From: a virus
Length of the DNA stretch: 36,691 bases
Virus record (IMG/VR): IMGVR_UViG_3300046512_000236
Span: 1 to 36,691 of that record
Reading direction: 5' to 3' (one strand)
This document shows positions 31,071-36,691 of the stretch, one piece after another. Below the pieces are notes generated by a model. It was not told the origin of the DNA. It was given only the letters and a program-made list of their open reading frames with translations, and ran no database searches. The translations under genes and the position numbers were made by a program. Positions within the stretch are counted from its first letter, which is position 1; each line of letters starts with the position of its first letter.

Positions 31071-32113
31071 TGAGCAAGAACAAGCGCCGCACGCCGCCGG
31101 CCGCCCCCGTGGCGCCCATGGTGTCGACCGAGAGCAAAGCCGAGGTTTTCTCCTTCGGCGAGCCTACGGCCGTGTTGGACCGCGCCGGCATCCTCGATTA
31201 CGTCGAGGCCTGGCAGAACGGCAAGTACTACGAGCCGCCGGTCAGCTTCGACGGCCTGGCGAAGACATTCCGCGCCGGTAGTCATCATTCGTCGGCGATC
31301 TATTTCAAGCGCAACGTCCTGGTGTCGACGTTCATCCCGCACAAGCTCCTGTCGCGGGAGACATTCGGCAAGTGGGCGATCGACTTTCTGACGTTCGGCA
31401 ACGGCTATCTAGAGCGCATCAGGAATCCGCTCGGCGGGACGATCCGGTTCGACGCGCCCTTGGCAAAGTACATCCGCCGCAGCTGCACAGACCTTGCCGC
31501 GTACTTCCAGCTGCGCGGCGGGTGGAAAGACCCGTTCGAATTCGAGCCTGGCCGGATCTTTCATTTGATGGAACCGGACATCAACCAGGAGGTGTACGGC
31601 CTGCCCGAGTACGTGGGCGCGTTGCATGCGGCCTGGCTGAATGAATCGGCGACGCTGTTCCGCCGGCGCTATTACGAGAACGGGAGCCATGCCGGCTTCA
31701 TTCTCTACATGACGGACCCCGCCAACAGCGAGGCCGATGTCGACGCGCTGCGCGAGGCGATGAAGAAAAGCAAGGGGCCGGGGAATTTCCGCAATCTGTT
31801 CGTGTATGCGCCCAATGGCAAGAAAGACGGCATGCAGCTCATCCCGGTTTCGGAGGTAGCAGCCAAGGACGAGTTTTTCAACATCAAGAACGTGACGCGC
31901 GACGACCTGCTCGCGGCGCATCGCGTGCCCCCTTCCCTCCTGGGCATCGTGCCCGCGCATGCCGGTGGATTCGGGTCGCCTGAAACGGCGTCTTCGGTGT
32001 ATGGCCGCAACGAGGTTAAGCCGTTGCAAGACAAGTTCCTGGCGTTGAACGAGTGGGCCGGGGAGCAAATCGTTCAGTTCGATCCGTATGTGCTCCCTTC
32101 GGTGTCAGACTAA
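31070..32113 (+). CDS. Q: Portal protein GpQ
   Basis: A 347-aa protein of the P2 GpQ / PBSX portal family (P2 Q is 344 aa): FSFGEPTAVLDRAGILDYVE, HSSAIYFKRNVLVSTFIPH, FLTFGNGYLERIRN, and the C-terminal LLAAHRVPPSLLGIVP. It forms the dodecameric DNA gate at one capsid vertex. It overlaps P by one base (TGATG). Its last codons form part of the left arm of a long inverted repeat whose right arm lies beyond the rep gene stop. Confidence 0.95.
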   Translation: MSKNKRRTPPAAPVAPMVSTESKAEVFSFGEPTAVLDRAGILDYVEAWQNGKYYEPPVSFDGLAKTFRAGSHHSSAIYFKRNVLVSTFIPHKLLSRETFGKWAIDFLTFGNGYLERIRNPLGGTIRFDAPLAKYIRRSCTDLAAYFQLRGGWKDPFEFEPGRIFHLMEPDINQEVYGLPEYVGALHAAWLNESATLFRRRYYENGSHAGFILYMTDPANSEADVDALREAMKKSKGPGNFRNLFVYAPNGKKDGMQLIPVSEVAAKDEFFNIKNVTRDDLLAAHRVPPSLLGIVPAHAGGFGSPETASSVYGRNEVKPLQDKFLALNEWAGEQIVQFDPYVLPSVSD

Positions 32114-32235
32114 CCGGGGATTTGCCCCAATAGGAAAAGGCGCCATTTCGGCGCCTTTTTCGCTGCTAACCCGTTGATTTACAACGCATGACTCGCCCTT
32201 GAACCTATTGGGGCAAATCCCCGGTTCTCTGACAC
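32102..32235. repeat. Long inverted repeat of iterons joining the ends of Q and rep
   Basis: Left arm 32102-32134 and right arm 32204-32235 are inverted copies with one substitution and one indel. Each contains the same perfect 22-bp iteron (32112-32133 and, inverted, 32205-32226) related to the iterons upstream of rep. The outer part GTGTCAGA of the left arm is inside the Q coding end. A bidirectional terminator sits between the arms. Extra iterons downstream of rep could act as copy-number (handcuffing) sites. Confidence 0.85.
32135..32159. terminator. Bidirectional terminator between portal and rep genes
   Basis: AAAAGGCGCC-N5-GGCGCCTTTT is a perfect 10-bp dyad (32135-32144 with 32150-32159) giving T-runs in both directions. 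It would stop both P-Q transcription from the left and rep transcription from the right. Confidence 0.88.
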
Positions 32236-32252
32236 GAGGTGCTTTTCGGCAC

Positions 32253-33008
32253 TCAGAAGAGGTCGCTTTGTGGGTTCTGGCGGAACTTGAAGTCGAGGCC
32301 GACAACCTTGCGGCCCTGCGTGACCGTTTCCCACTCGATCAGAAGTCCGTTCTTCTCGATCAGCTCGGCCACGGCCGGCTCGATGACACGCTTGCGCAGC
32401 TCTTTGAAGTTGCTCCGCTGGCTATCCTTCGCATCCATGGCACGGTGGAAGTCCCCGATCGAGGGGCTATAGCGCCCCGTAGCGGCCCAGGATTTCAGGC
32501 ACTCATAAAGCCGCCAGGAGTAGGCAGAGCGGAGCGCGGCCGTTTGCTTGAGCTTGTAGGACGTGAATTCTTTCCGTAGGCCGAACAGGTGTGGCACGAC
32601 CTCATGCCACCAGTGCAGCTCGACCCACCCTTCCCCCTTGTGGTACTTCACACTGCCCACCCACCGGAACTGGCATTCTTCCGGCCCCTTGGGCGTCGAC
32701 CTGGTGGTTCGGATATATCGGTTGAACAGGCTCTTGCTTGCCTGTTGTAGCTGCTCGTATGCGGCGTCGAGGCCGATCGCAAATGTCTCGGCGTACTCCA
32801 TCGCACTAAGGCGCACTGTCCAGGCGCCTTTGCGATGAATCTCGGCCATCTTTACGGAATCGTTTTTGGCAATGCAGGAGGCGATCAGGCGCTTCTCGGC
32901 AAGGCCGAGGCCGTGAGCGGCGCGGGTTAGCGCGTTGCTCATGTTGACGTTGCGCTCGACGAGCTGCGCGTCCTGGTCGATTGTGGTTGCTGCGCGCGGT
33001 GCGTTCAT
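32253..33008 (-). CDS. rep: Plasmid replication initiator, Rep_3 (RepB/RepE-like) family
   Basis: A 251-aa initiator with the two winged-helix layout of Rep_3 proteins: VERNVNMSNALTRAAHGLGLAEKRLIASCI at the N-terminus (key span), IRTTRSTPKGPEECQFRWVGSVKYH in the middle, KLKQTAALRSAYSWRLYECLKSW and the C-terminal FKELRKRVIEPAVAEL. Such proteins bind iterons as monomers to open the origin and bind an inverted half-iteron operator as dimers to repress themselves; both element types lie upstream. The ATG at 33008 has AGGGG 10 nt upstream; the frame also extends to 33047, inside the operator. This protein takes the place of the P2 gpA rolling-circle replication gene, absent here. Confidence 0.93.
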   Translation of the reverse strand: MNAPRAATTIDQDAQLVERNVNMSNALTRAAHGLGLAEKRLIASCIAKNDSVKMAEIHRKGAWTVRLSAMEYAETFAIGLDAAYEQLQQASKSLFNRYIRTTRSTPKGPEECQFRWVGSVKYHKGEGWVELHWWHEVVPHLFGLRKEFTSYKLKQTAALRSAYSWRLYECLKSWAATGRYSPSIGDFHRAMDAKDSQRSNFKELRKRVIEPAVAELIEKNGLLIEWETVTQGRKVVGLDFKFRQNPQSDLF

Positions 33009-33047
33009 TGGAGCATGACCCCTGTTATTGGTGTGCCGCAAGATCAT

Positions 33048-33070
33048 GCCCCATTACCCGCTATTGGGGC
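33048..33070. promoter_or_regulatory. Inverted half-iteron operator upstream of rep
   Basis: GCCCCATTA-N5-TATTGGGGC is an inverted repeat with one mismatch made from iteron halves. It lies 40-62 bp before the rep start, the usual place and design of a Rep-dimer autorepression operator. Confidence 0.75.
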
Positions 33071-33090
33071 AAGAAATAATTGCGCCCCAT

Positions 33091-33099
33091 TGTGGATAG
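33091..33099 (-). promoter_or_regulatory. DnaA-box-like sequence
   Basis: TGTGGATAG (complement CTATCCACA) matches the consensus DnaA box TTATCCACA at 8 of 9 positions and abuts the first iteron. Iteron plasmids often carry DnaA boxes here. Confidence 0.6.
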
Positions 33100-33184
33100 C
33101 GCCGGGGTTTTACCCCATAGACCGGGCGTTTGCCCCATTGCGCCGGGGTTTTGCCCCAATAGAACCGGGAATTCGCCCCAATAG
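33099..33184 (+). repeat. Four direct iterons (oriV core)
   Basis: Units at 33099-33120, 33121-33140, 33141-33162 and 33163-33184 share a CCGGG..TTTGCCCCA(A/T)TAG-type core, with core starts 20, 21 and 22 bp apart, about two helical turns. The same 22-bp sequence recurs at 32112 and, inverted, at 32205. This is a typical Rep_3 iteron array. Confidence 0.92.
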
Positions 33185-33223
33185 CTACCCGCAAAGCCTT
33201 ATCCGGCGCGGGTTTCAGGTGCG

Positions 33224-33251
33224 CTAAAACGGTTTTAAAACGGTTAAAACG
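33224..33251. promoter_or_regulatory. AT-rich repeats, candidate unwinding element
   Basis: Three copies of TAAAACGG/TTAAAACG-like repeats (CTAAAACGG, TTAAAACGG, TTAAAACG) form an AT-rich stretch in an otherwise GC-rich region, 40 bp beyond the iterons. This is the position expected of a DNA unwinding element. Confidence 0.6.
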
Positions 33252-33314
33252 AACTACAAGAAACCGCATGCGCGAGGGACGCGCCCTTCAACCCCACCCC
33301 GCGCCTACGGCGCC

Positions 33315-33443
33315 GCCCCCGTGAGGGGGCACAAGTGCGCGCCTGCGGCGCGACACTTGGACGAAACACCCTATCCAGATATACGAGGCCGCGCTCGCTG
33401 GCGCGGCCGTGGCATGCCACCGGCGTCGCCAGGCGACACACAC
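33315..33443. repeat. Cluster of strong hairpins and palindromes
   Basis: In order: GCCCCC-gtga-GGGGGC (33315-33330); AAGTGCGCGCC/GGCGCG(A)CACTT around a 3-nt loop (about 33333-33358); GGCCGCGC-N6-GCGCGGCC (33387-33408); the perfect palindrome GTGGCATGCCAC (33409-33420); GTCGC-N3-GCGAC (33425-33437). Such density suggests structured DNA or RNA, for example a single-strand initiation signal, resolution site or packaging signal. The role is unknown. Confidence 0.6.
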
Positions 33444-33700
33444 CAGGTACGCACGCCTCGCTCGTTCATCCGACCCGACGACCTCAGCTCTCAGAGCAAC
33501 GGCAACGCAAACCGCCGGCCAGTGGGAAAGCGCCTTCGGCGCGGCTTGCAATGGGAGGGGCGAACCCTCGACGTGCTCGATGCCCCTGTGGCTTGCACAG
33601 AGCCTCGCCATTCAATTTTTCCGCGTCAATAGACCCCACGCACGCCCAGCAGGGCCACAGAGGCGCCACGGCGCGCTAGCAGGGCCGAGGCCGCATCAAT

Positions 33701-33720
33701 GTGCCTTATGAGGCACTTTC
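33701..33720 (+). terminator. Terminator-like hairpin in the non-coding region
   Basis: GTGCCT-TATG-AGGCAC (33701-33706 with 33711-33716) is followed by TTTCATTTT. It is short, with an interrupted T-run, so only a weak candidate. It may end a transcript crossing the hairpin cluster. Confidence 0.35.
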
Positions 33721-34030
33721 ATTTTGCGAAACCGAGCCGCTTCTGCGAAATCGGAGGCCCCTCCCCGCCCGCCCTGCTCGCTTGGGGCACTGCTTTTAAC
33801 GCACCAGGTGCTGGCCGGCGGCGCGCGAGCTGGCGCGGGCTTTCGGCTGGATTTGGCTTCGGCAGAACGACGCGAAATGACGCGCGCTCGGGCCGAAATG
33901 ACGCGGTGCTGGCAGGTAGGACCGCCGACGATGGCCGGGAGAGAGAGGGATCGGCCCAGGCTCGGGCACTCGCAGAATTCCGTGGGGATACGGGGATCGA
34001 GGGGGCGGCCTCGGCAAGTGTTTGATTTGT

Positions 34031-34060
34031 AAGCGAAACTTTTCCCCCACCTATCCCCTA
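34031..34060 (-). other. Candidate cos (cohesive-end) site
   Basis: The minus strand reads GGATAGGTGGGGGAAAAG, resembling the P2 cohesive-end core GGCGAGGCGGGGAAAGCAC (9 of the first 12 positions, then the AAA run with one inserted G). Its orientation relative to Q (reading toward Q) is that of P2. It lies 1.9 kb past the Q stop, with rep and oriV between. Similarity is short, so this is a proposal. Confidence 0.35.
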
Positions 34061-34167
34061 AAACGCTCCCCGAGGGTCGGGGATTTCGGGGATGGGATTT
34101 CGAGGGGGTGAAAAAAGCCGGGGGCAGCTGGTGCCAATCCGGGGATGCGCGCTCCTTTCCTTCCCCG

Positions 34168-34216
34168 CCTTCTTTCCTTTCTCTTTCAATAATTTAGAGA
34201 GAGAAAAGAGAAAAGG
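34168..34216. repeat. Homopyrimidine-homopurine switch with dyad symmetry
   Basis: Twenty pyrimidines (34168-34187), an AT-rich AATAATTT centre and 21 purines (34196-34216) form an imperfect inverted repeat. Such tracts can melt or form triplex/hairpin structures and often occur in origins. No function is established. Confidence 0.45.
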
Positions 34217-34231
34217 CGGCGACAGCGGCAC

Positions 34232-34279
34232 GGGGAAAAACCGGGCAAAAGTGGGGAAAAACGGGGCGCTTTTGGGGAT
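34232..34279 (+). repeat. G-tract repeats at exact 21-bp spacing
   Basis: GGGGAAAAAC at 34232 and 34253 and GGGGAT at 34274 start exactly 21 bp apart, with further GGG runs between them. The period equals two helical turns, like the iterons, but the sequence differs. Nearby GGGGAT copies also occur at about 33983-34145. It could be a second protein-binding array or a G-quadruplex-prone stretch. Confidence 0.5.
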
Positions 34280-34623
34280 GGGTTCGCCTCAAAAATCAAA
34301 GACTTAGGGAGATTCACCCCAGAAAACCCCGGTTTTTGGGAGCTGCTACCCCTCCCGTAGCTGGAAACGACCGGCGCCGGCCTGGCCTCGATCCTTTCCG
34401 CCGCCGGCGGCCCGCCGCGTCGACGTCGACCAGCTCGGGCCAGCCACACAAAAATAATTTGCATTGCCGATCGGGGGGCGAAACGGTCCGGCCGCACAGG
34501 TAGGTTTTTGCAATCCCTTTCTGGGCTTGGCTTTGCGGGCGATGGCGCCTCGATGTCGACGAGCTGGCCAGGTGCTCGGCCGACGAGCTGCGGATCCGCG
34601 ATCGCCGGCGCTCTGTTGCTTGG

Positions 34624-34692
34624 TATCAACATGATATTCGTAGCATGAAAATATCAAGTTGATATCAACATGAGTTAGAGATACTATCAAGT
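34624..34692 (+). promoter_or_regulatory. Promoter of the five-gene operon with TATCAA motif cluster
   Basis: TTGATA (34659-34664), a 17-bp spacer and TACTAT (34682-34687) form a sigma70-like promoter. TATCAACATGA occurs twice (34624-34634, 34663-34673), and ATATCAAGTTGATAT forms a palindrome over the -35. TATCAAGT recurs at 34685-34692. The same -35/motif arrangement precedes parA, suggesting shared control by the par RHH protein. Confidence 0.65.
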
Positions 34693-34720
34693 CCCCACAT
34701 GTTCACCAGCGAGACACCAA

Positions 34721-34939
34721 ATGCTTAAGACGATTCAGACCCAAATGGCCGCGGCCCTGGCGAAACGCGGAATCGTGGCGGAAGTCACCTTCTGCCGCGT
34801 CGACATGGTGTCGGTGCTGGTGGAGGGCACCGAGCAGTTCGAGGCGATGAAGCGCGTTATCGCCCAAGTGCCGACGCTGGCTTTCGACAGCGAGGACCGC
34901 GACCCGATCTGCGGCCACATCGCCTTCTTCAAGTTCTGA
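34721..34939 (+). CDS. Small hypothetical protein
   Basis: A 72-aa protein (MLKTIQTQMAAALAKRGIVAEV... ending GHIAFFKF) with an apparent alpha/beta layout and an FDSEDRDPICGH segment. Not recognised. First gene after the TATCAA-motif promoter, with a leader of about 28 nt. A strong hairpin follows its stop. Coding is supported by placement, frame integrity and third-position GC. Confidence 0.65.
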   Translation: MLKTIQTQMAAALAKRGIVAEVTFCRVDMVSVLVEGTEQFEAMKRVIAQVPTLAFDSEDRDPICGHIAFFKF

Positions 34940-34949
34940 TTTCCCACCA

Positions 34950-34969
34950 GCGCCGGCCGCCGCCGGCGC
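34950..34969. other. Intergenic hairpin GCGCCGGC/GCCGGCGC
   Basis: A perfect 8-bp stem with a 4-nt loop between the first two genes of the five-gene operon, with no T-run. It may stabilise or process the transcript, leaving the first gene as a separate, more abundant message. Confidence 0.5.
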
Positions 34970-34990
34970 ACCACACCAGGAGATAAACCG

Positions 34991-35383
34991 ATGCTCGACA
35001 ACGTCACACAAGCGCAGGTCGGCCAGGACGCCGAGCGCACGCGCCAGGCTCGCGAGAGCGTGATCGAGGATTTCCGCCACTCGCTGGCGCAGCTGCAAGC
35101 GGCAAGGGCTGGCCTGGGCAATGTTCTGCTCGGCCAGGGGTTCGTAGTCGAGATTGGCGAGCTGACCGTTCGCTTCACGGTTGAAAACGGGGTGGCGACG
35201 GACCCGACGCCCTGCCCTCCGCACCAGGCGACGCGCTTTTGCCGCGAGGACGCCGAGCGCCTTGCGGCCGCCTGCCGCAACGGGCACGACGAGCCAGGCC
35301 GCGCCGTGCATGTGCGCGAGGCGATCGAGCGCGCGATATCGACGGTTAGCGGCCTCCTGGCGCGCTTTGAGGCCGAGGCCTAG
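34991..35383 (+). CDS. Hypothetical protein with coiled-coil N-terminus
   Basis: A 130-aa protein. Residues 1-45 are helical and coiled-coil-like (DAERTRQARESVIEDFRHSLAQLQAARAGL is the key span), the middle is beta-like (GFVVEIGELTVRFTVENGV), followed by two cysteines (TPCPPHQATRFC) and a helical C-terminus. A strong AGGAG precedes the ATG by 9 nt. Not recognised; function unknown. Confidence 0.7.
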   Translation: MLDNVTQAQVGQDAERTRQARESVIEDFRHSLAQLQAARAGLGNVLLGQGFVVEIGELTVRFTVENGVATDPTPCPPHQATRFCREDAERLAAACRNGHDEPGRAVHVREAIERAISTVSGLLARFEAEA

Positions 35384-35385
35384 CC

Positions 35386-35592
35386 ATGGACCGCCGCCAG
35401 TTCCGCAAGGCTCGCGTGGCGGTTCTCCGCGAGGCGTACGGGTGGACGTTTGCCGAGGACGAGATCCCAGGCGCGGCGGCCGCCCGCCGGCTTTGGGGCC
35501 AGGCGCCCGACCTACTACGGGCGCGCATGGGCGGCTTCACGACAGATGCGCGAAGCCGGATCCGGGTCTACCCGTTGCGCGTCTCGAAGTAA
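35386..35592 (+). CDS. Small basic hypothetical protein
   Basis: A 68-aa, Arg-rich protein (MDRRQFRKARVAVLREAYGW... ARMGGFTTDARSRIRVYPLRV) beginning 2 nt after the preceding stop, so probably translated by coupling. The basic charge suggests nucleic-acid contact, but no motif is recognised. Confidence 0.65.
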   Translation: MDRRQFRKARVAVLREAYGWTFAEDEIPGAAAARRLWGQAPDLLRARMGGFTTDARSRIRVYPLRVSK

Positions 35593-35603
35593 TCGCAAGT
35601 TCG

Positions 35604-35636
35604 TATCAAAACACCATTAAGACGATATCAATATGA
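35604..35636 (+). promoter_or_regulatory. TATCAA motifs before gene at 35633
   Basis: TATCAAA (35604-35610) and GATATCAATATGA (35624-35636) lie in the only gap of this gene group, the second overlapping the start codon at 35633. No good -10/-35 pair is visible. It is a member of the same motif set as the parA, parB and 34721 upstream regions. Confidence 0.5.
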
Positions 35637-35917
35637 CACGCACAAGCAGTCAAGTTAGCGCCTCGGCGCGCCAGGTGAATCCGACCCCGGTGGAGCGAAT
35701 CCGCGTTGCCCATCGCACCATCCAGGATGCCGAGAGCGCGGCGTATTGGCTGGCGCAGTACGACGCCATGGGGCCGGGCGATCGCGCCCTGGTCGACACG
35801 ATGTGGCGCGAGGCGACGGCGACCATGGCCGCCTGGGGCGTCGCGCCGGCGCGCGACGAGCGAAGCGCCGCCCTGGTGGCGGCCCTGGCGCGCTTCGTAC
35901 TGGAAAGCCGCCAATGA
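35633..35917 (+). CDS. Small hypothetical protein
   Basis: A 94-aa helical protein (VERIRVAHRTIQDAESAAYWLAQYDAMGPGDRALVD is the key span; ALVAALARFVLESRQ). No known domain. Its start codon lies inside a GATATCAATATGA motif, so a protein bound there could block translation-level access or transcription. The stop overlaps the next start by ATGA. Confidence 0.65.
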   Translation: MTRTSSQVSASARQVNPTPVERIRVAHRTIQDAESAAYWLAQYDAMGPGDRALVDTMWREATATMAAWGVAPARDERSAALVAALARFVLESRQ

Positions 35918-36381
35918 GCGCGCACCAGGTGCAAGGGCCGCGCGCCCTTCTTCTCCTGGCCTGCTCCGGGGCCAAGCTCGACCAGCCGGCGCCGGCGATC
36001 GAGCTGTATCGCGGCGTCATGTACCAGACCTACCGAACGCACGCCCGGGCCGAGGCAGCGCCCCAGGTAGTGATCCTGTCGGCCCTGCACGGGTTCGTGC
36101 CGGCCGGCGACGAGCTGGCGCCGTACGACCTGCGCATGACGGCCGAGCGCGCCGACGACATGCTGGCGCACCTCCGATCGCGAACCATGGCGCGCGTCGC
36201 CTGGCCGCGCGAAATCGGGCCGGTATTGCTCGCCGGCGGCGCGCAGTACCGACGCGTCATGCGGGCGACGATCGAGGCGCTATGGAACGGTTTCGGCACG
36301 GTGCCGGCCAGCGTGCAGGAAACGAGCGGCGGCATCGGCGAGCAACGCGCGCAGCTCGGCCGGTTTCTGCGGGAAATTTAA
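35914..36381 (+). CDS. DUF6884/YaaA-like conserved protein
   Basis: A 155-aa protein. LLLLACSGAKLDQPAPAIELYRG, then VVILSALHGFVPAGDELAPYDLRM, match from memory the pattern of DUF6884 proteins (AxxCS..K.....A..LY.g and the later SA.yGL..p...i.PYd), a group compared to YaaA and sometimes found near deazaguanine or DNA-modification genes. No biochemical role is assigned here. The ATG at 35914 overlaps the upstream stop by ATGA; a longer frame upstream is out-of-phase readthrough. Last gene before the parA promoter. Confidence 0.7.
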   Translation: MSAHQVQGPRALLLLACSGAKLDQPAPAIELYRGVMYQTYRTHARAEAAPQVVILSALHGFVPAGDELAPYDLRMTAERADDMLAHLRSRTMARVAWPREIGPVLLAGGAQYRRVMRATIEALWNGFGTVPASVQETSGGIGEQRAQLGRFLREI

Positions 36382-36428
36382 CATCAAGTGCATATCGGGT
36401 TGATATCAAGTAGACCCACACATACAAT
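36381..36428 (+). promoter_or_regulatory. parA promoter with GATATCAAGTA motif
   Basis: TTGATA (36400-36405), a 17-bp spacer and TACAAT (36423-36428) match the sigma70 consensus at five of six bases each. GATATCAAGTA (36402-36412) overlaps the -35, and ACATCAAG lies at 36381-36388. A protein bound here would repress parA, as expected for autoregulated par operons. Confidence 0.75.
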
Positions 36429-36462
36429 CGACATCGCATTAACCTAATACGAGGGGGAAAGC

Positions 36463-36691
36463 ATGATTATCACGGTAGGGAACACCAAGGGCGGCGTGGG
36501 CAAGTCCACCGCCGCACTGCAAATCGCGCTCGACCTGGCGCTCGGGCTGACGCACGGCGAGGAATCGCGCGTGTGGCTGATAGACGGCGACCGCCAACAG
36601 ACGAGCATCACGGCCATTACGGGCCGCGCCGAAAGTGGCAAGCCCATGATCGCGGCCGCCGCGTACGCGGATGGCGCGACGCTGCGCGCCC
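36463..36691 (+). CDS. parA: ParA partition ATPase, N-terminal part (gene continues at 1)
   Basis: The ATG at 36463 follows GAGGGGG by 5-6 nt. The protein opens MIITVGNTKGGVGKSTAALQ with the deviant Walker A box KGGVGKST of ParA proteins. The frame continues into the 127-base repeat and on to 567 in the left part of the window, giving one 222-aa protein when the circle is closed. The absence of an N-terminal HTH suggests that regulation is by the RHH partner, not by ParA itself. Confidence 0.95.
   Translation, partial: MIITVGNTKGGVGKSTAALQIALDLALGLTHGEESRVWLIDGDRQQTSITAITGRAESGKPMIAAAAYADGATLRA
36565..36691. repeat. Terminal direct repeat, right copy (circularity overlap)
   Basis: Identical to bases 1-127. 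It lies wholly inside parA, starting 102 nt after the start codon, so the repeat preserves the gene's frame in both directions. One copy should be removed when the circle is closed (36,564 bp). Confidence 0.93.

Larger units (their letters stand above)
33252..34620. other. Long non-coding region beside oriV
   Basis: About 1.4 kb with no convincing gene. The open frames present lack ribosome-binding sites and have low-complexity Arg/Ala/Pro translations. It holds a cluster of strong hairpins (33315-33443), a terminator-like hairpin (33701-33720), a candidate cos (34031-34060), a pyrimidine/purine switch (34168-34216) and G-tract repeats (34232-34279). It probably contains cis-acting replication and packaging sites. 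Confidence 0.65.

Noticed and set aside
33515-33535. A second cos-like string with GGGAAAGC
   Set aside because: Only 8 matching bases and the wrong orientation relative to Q; the site at 34031-34060 fits better.
33288-33632. Open frames on both strands downstream of oriV
   Set aside because: Arg/Ala/Pro-rich translations over hairpins, no ribosome-binding sites, no domains; treated as non-coding.

Overview
The window reads as one complete circular element. Its first 127 bases are repeated exactly as its last 127 (1-127 = 36565-36691), so the molecule closes at 36,564 bp and the gene cut at the join (parA) becomes whole. Gene content identifies a P2-like myovirus maintained as a plasmid (a phage-plasmid). 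High G+C, dense ATGA-type overlaps and the protein types (P2-like tail/capsid proteins, DPPY methylase, DUF3380-type muramidase, BrnTA, Rep_3 initiator) suggest a beta-proteobacterial host such as Burkholderia, Achromobacter, Bordetella or Ralstonia. Burkholderia cepacia-complex phage KS14 is, from memory, a described P2-like phage with a plasmid prophage, so the lifestyle has precedent. The particular combination here was not compared with any database.

Layout. (i) 36400-1627: partition module with parA, a ribbon-helix-helix (RHH) partner and a third gene, ending at back-to-back terminators. (ii) 1627-6343, minus strand: putative early lytic operon that starts with a small RHH protein, followed by Ogr (activator of late genes), an unknown gene, a large primase-helicase and three small genes. 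(iii) 6344-6437: divergent control region facing a CI-type repressor (6438-7091), forming the lysis-lysogeny switch. (iv) 7064-8737, minus: four overlapping genes ending in a serine recombinase, probably a multimer resolvase. (v) 8774-9660, minus: self-contained brnT-brnA-orf cassette with its own promoter, operator and terminator, placed like a moron after the tail genes. (vi) 9744-21647, minus: tail operon V-W-J-I-H-G-(cysteine hydrolase)-FI-FII-E/E'-T-U-D. (vii) 21820-22590, plus: a lone DNA methyltransferase. (viii) 22583-29088, minus: O-N-M-L-X-holins-endolysin-Rz/Rz1-R-S. (ix) 29256-32113, plus: terminase P and portal Q. (x) 32102-34650: plasmid replication region with the Rep_3 initiator, iterons on both sides of rep, a DnaA-like box, an AT-rich stretch, a cluster of hairpins and a candidate cos. 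(xi) 34721-36381, plus: five small genes of largely unknown function under promoters sharing a TATCAA(G/C) motif with parA.

How it works together. Rep and the iterons replicate the prophage as a plasmid, ParA/RHH segregate it and the recombinase probably resolves multimers. BrnTA may add post-segregational stabilisation. The CI-like repressor holds the early operon off. On induction that operon supplies the replication helicase-primase and Ogr, and Ogr turns on the virion and lysis operons. No integrase, P2 gpA-type rolling-circle initiator, tRNA, insertion sequence or CRISPR array was seen.

Most unusual points: a capsid scaffold/protease with a signal-peptide-like N-terminal extension of about 68 residues; a CI-type repressor whose peptidase nucleophile serine is replaced by glycine; ogr moved into the early operon; a long inverted repeat of iterons joining the ends of the portal and rep genes; and a TATCAA-motif regulon linking partition to the five-gene operon.
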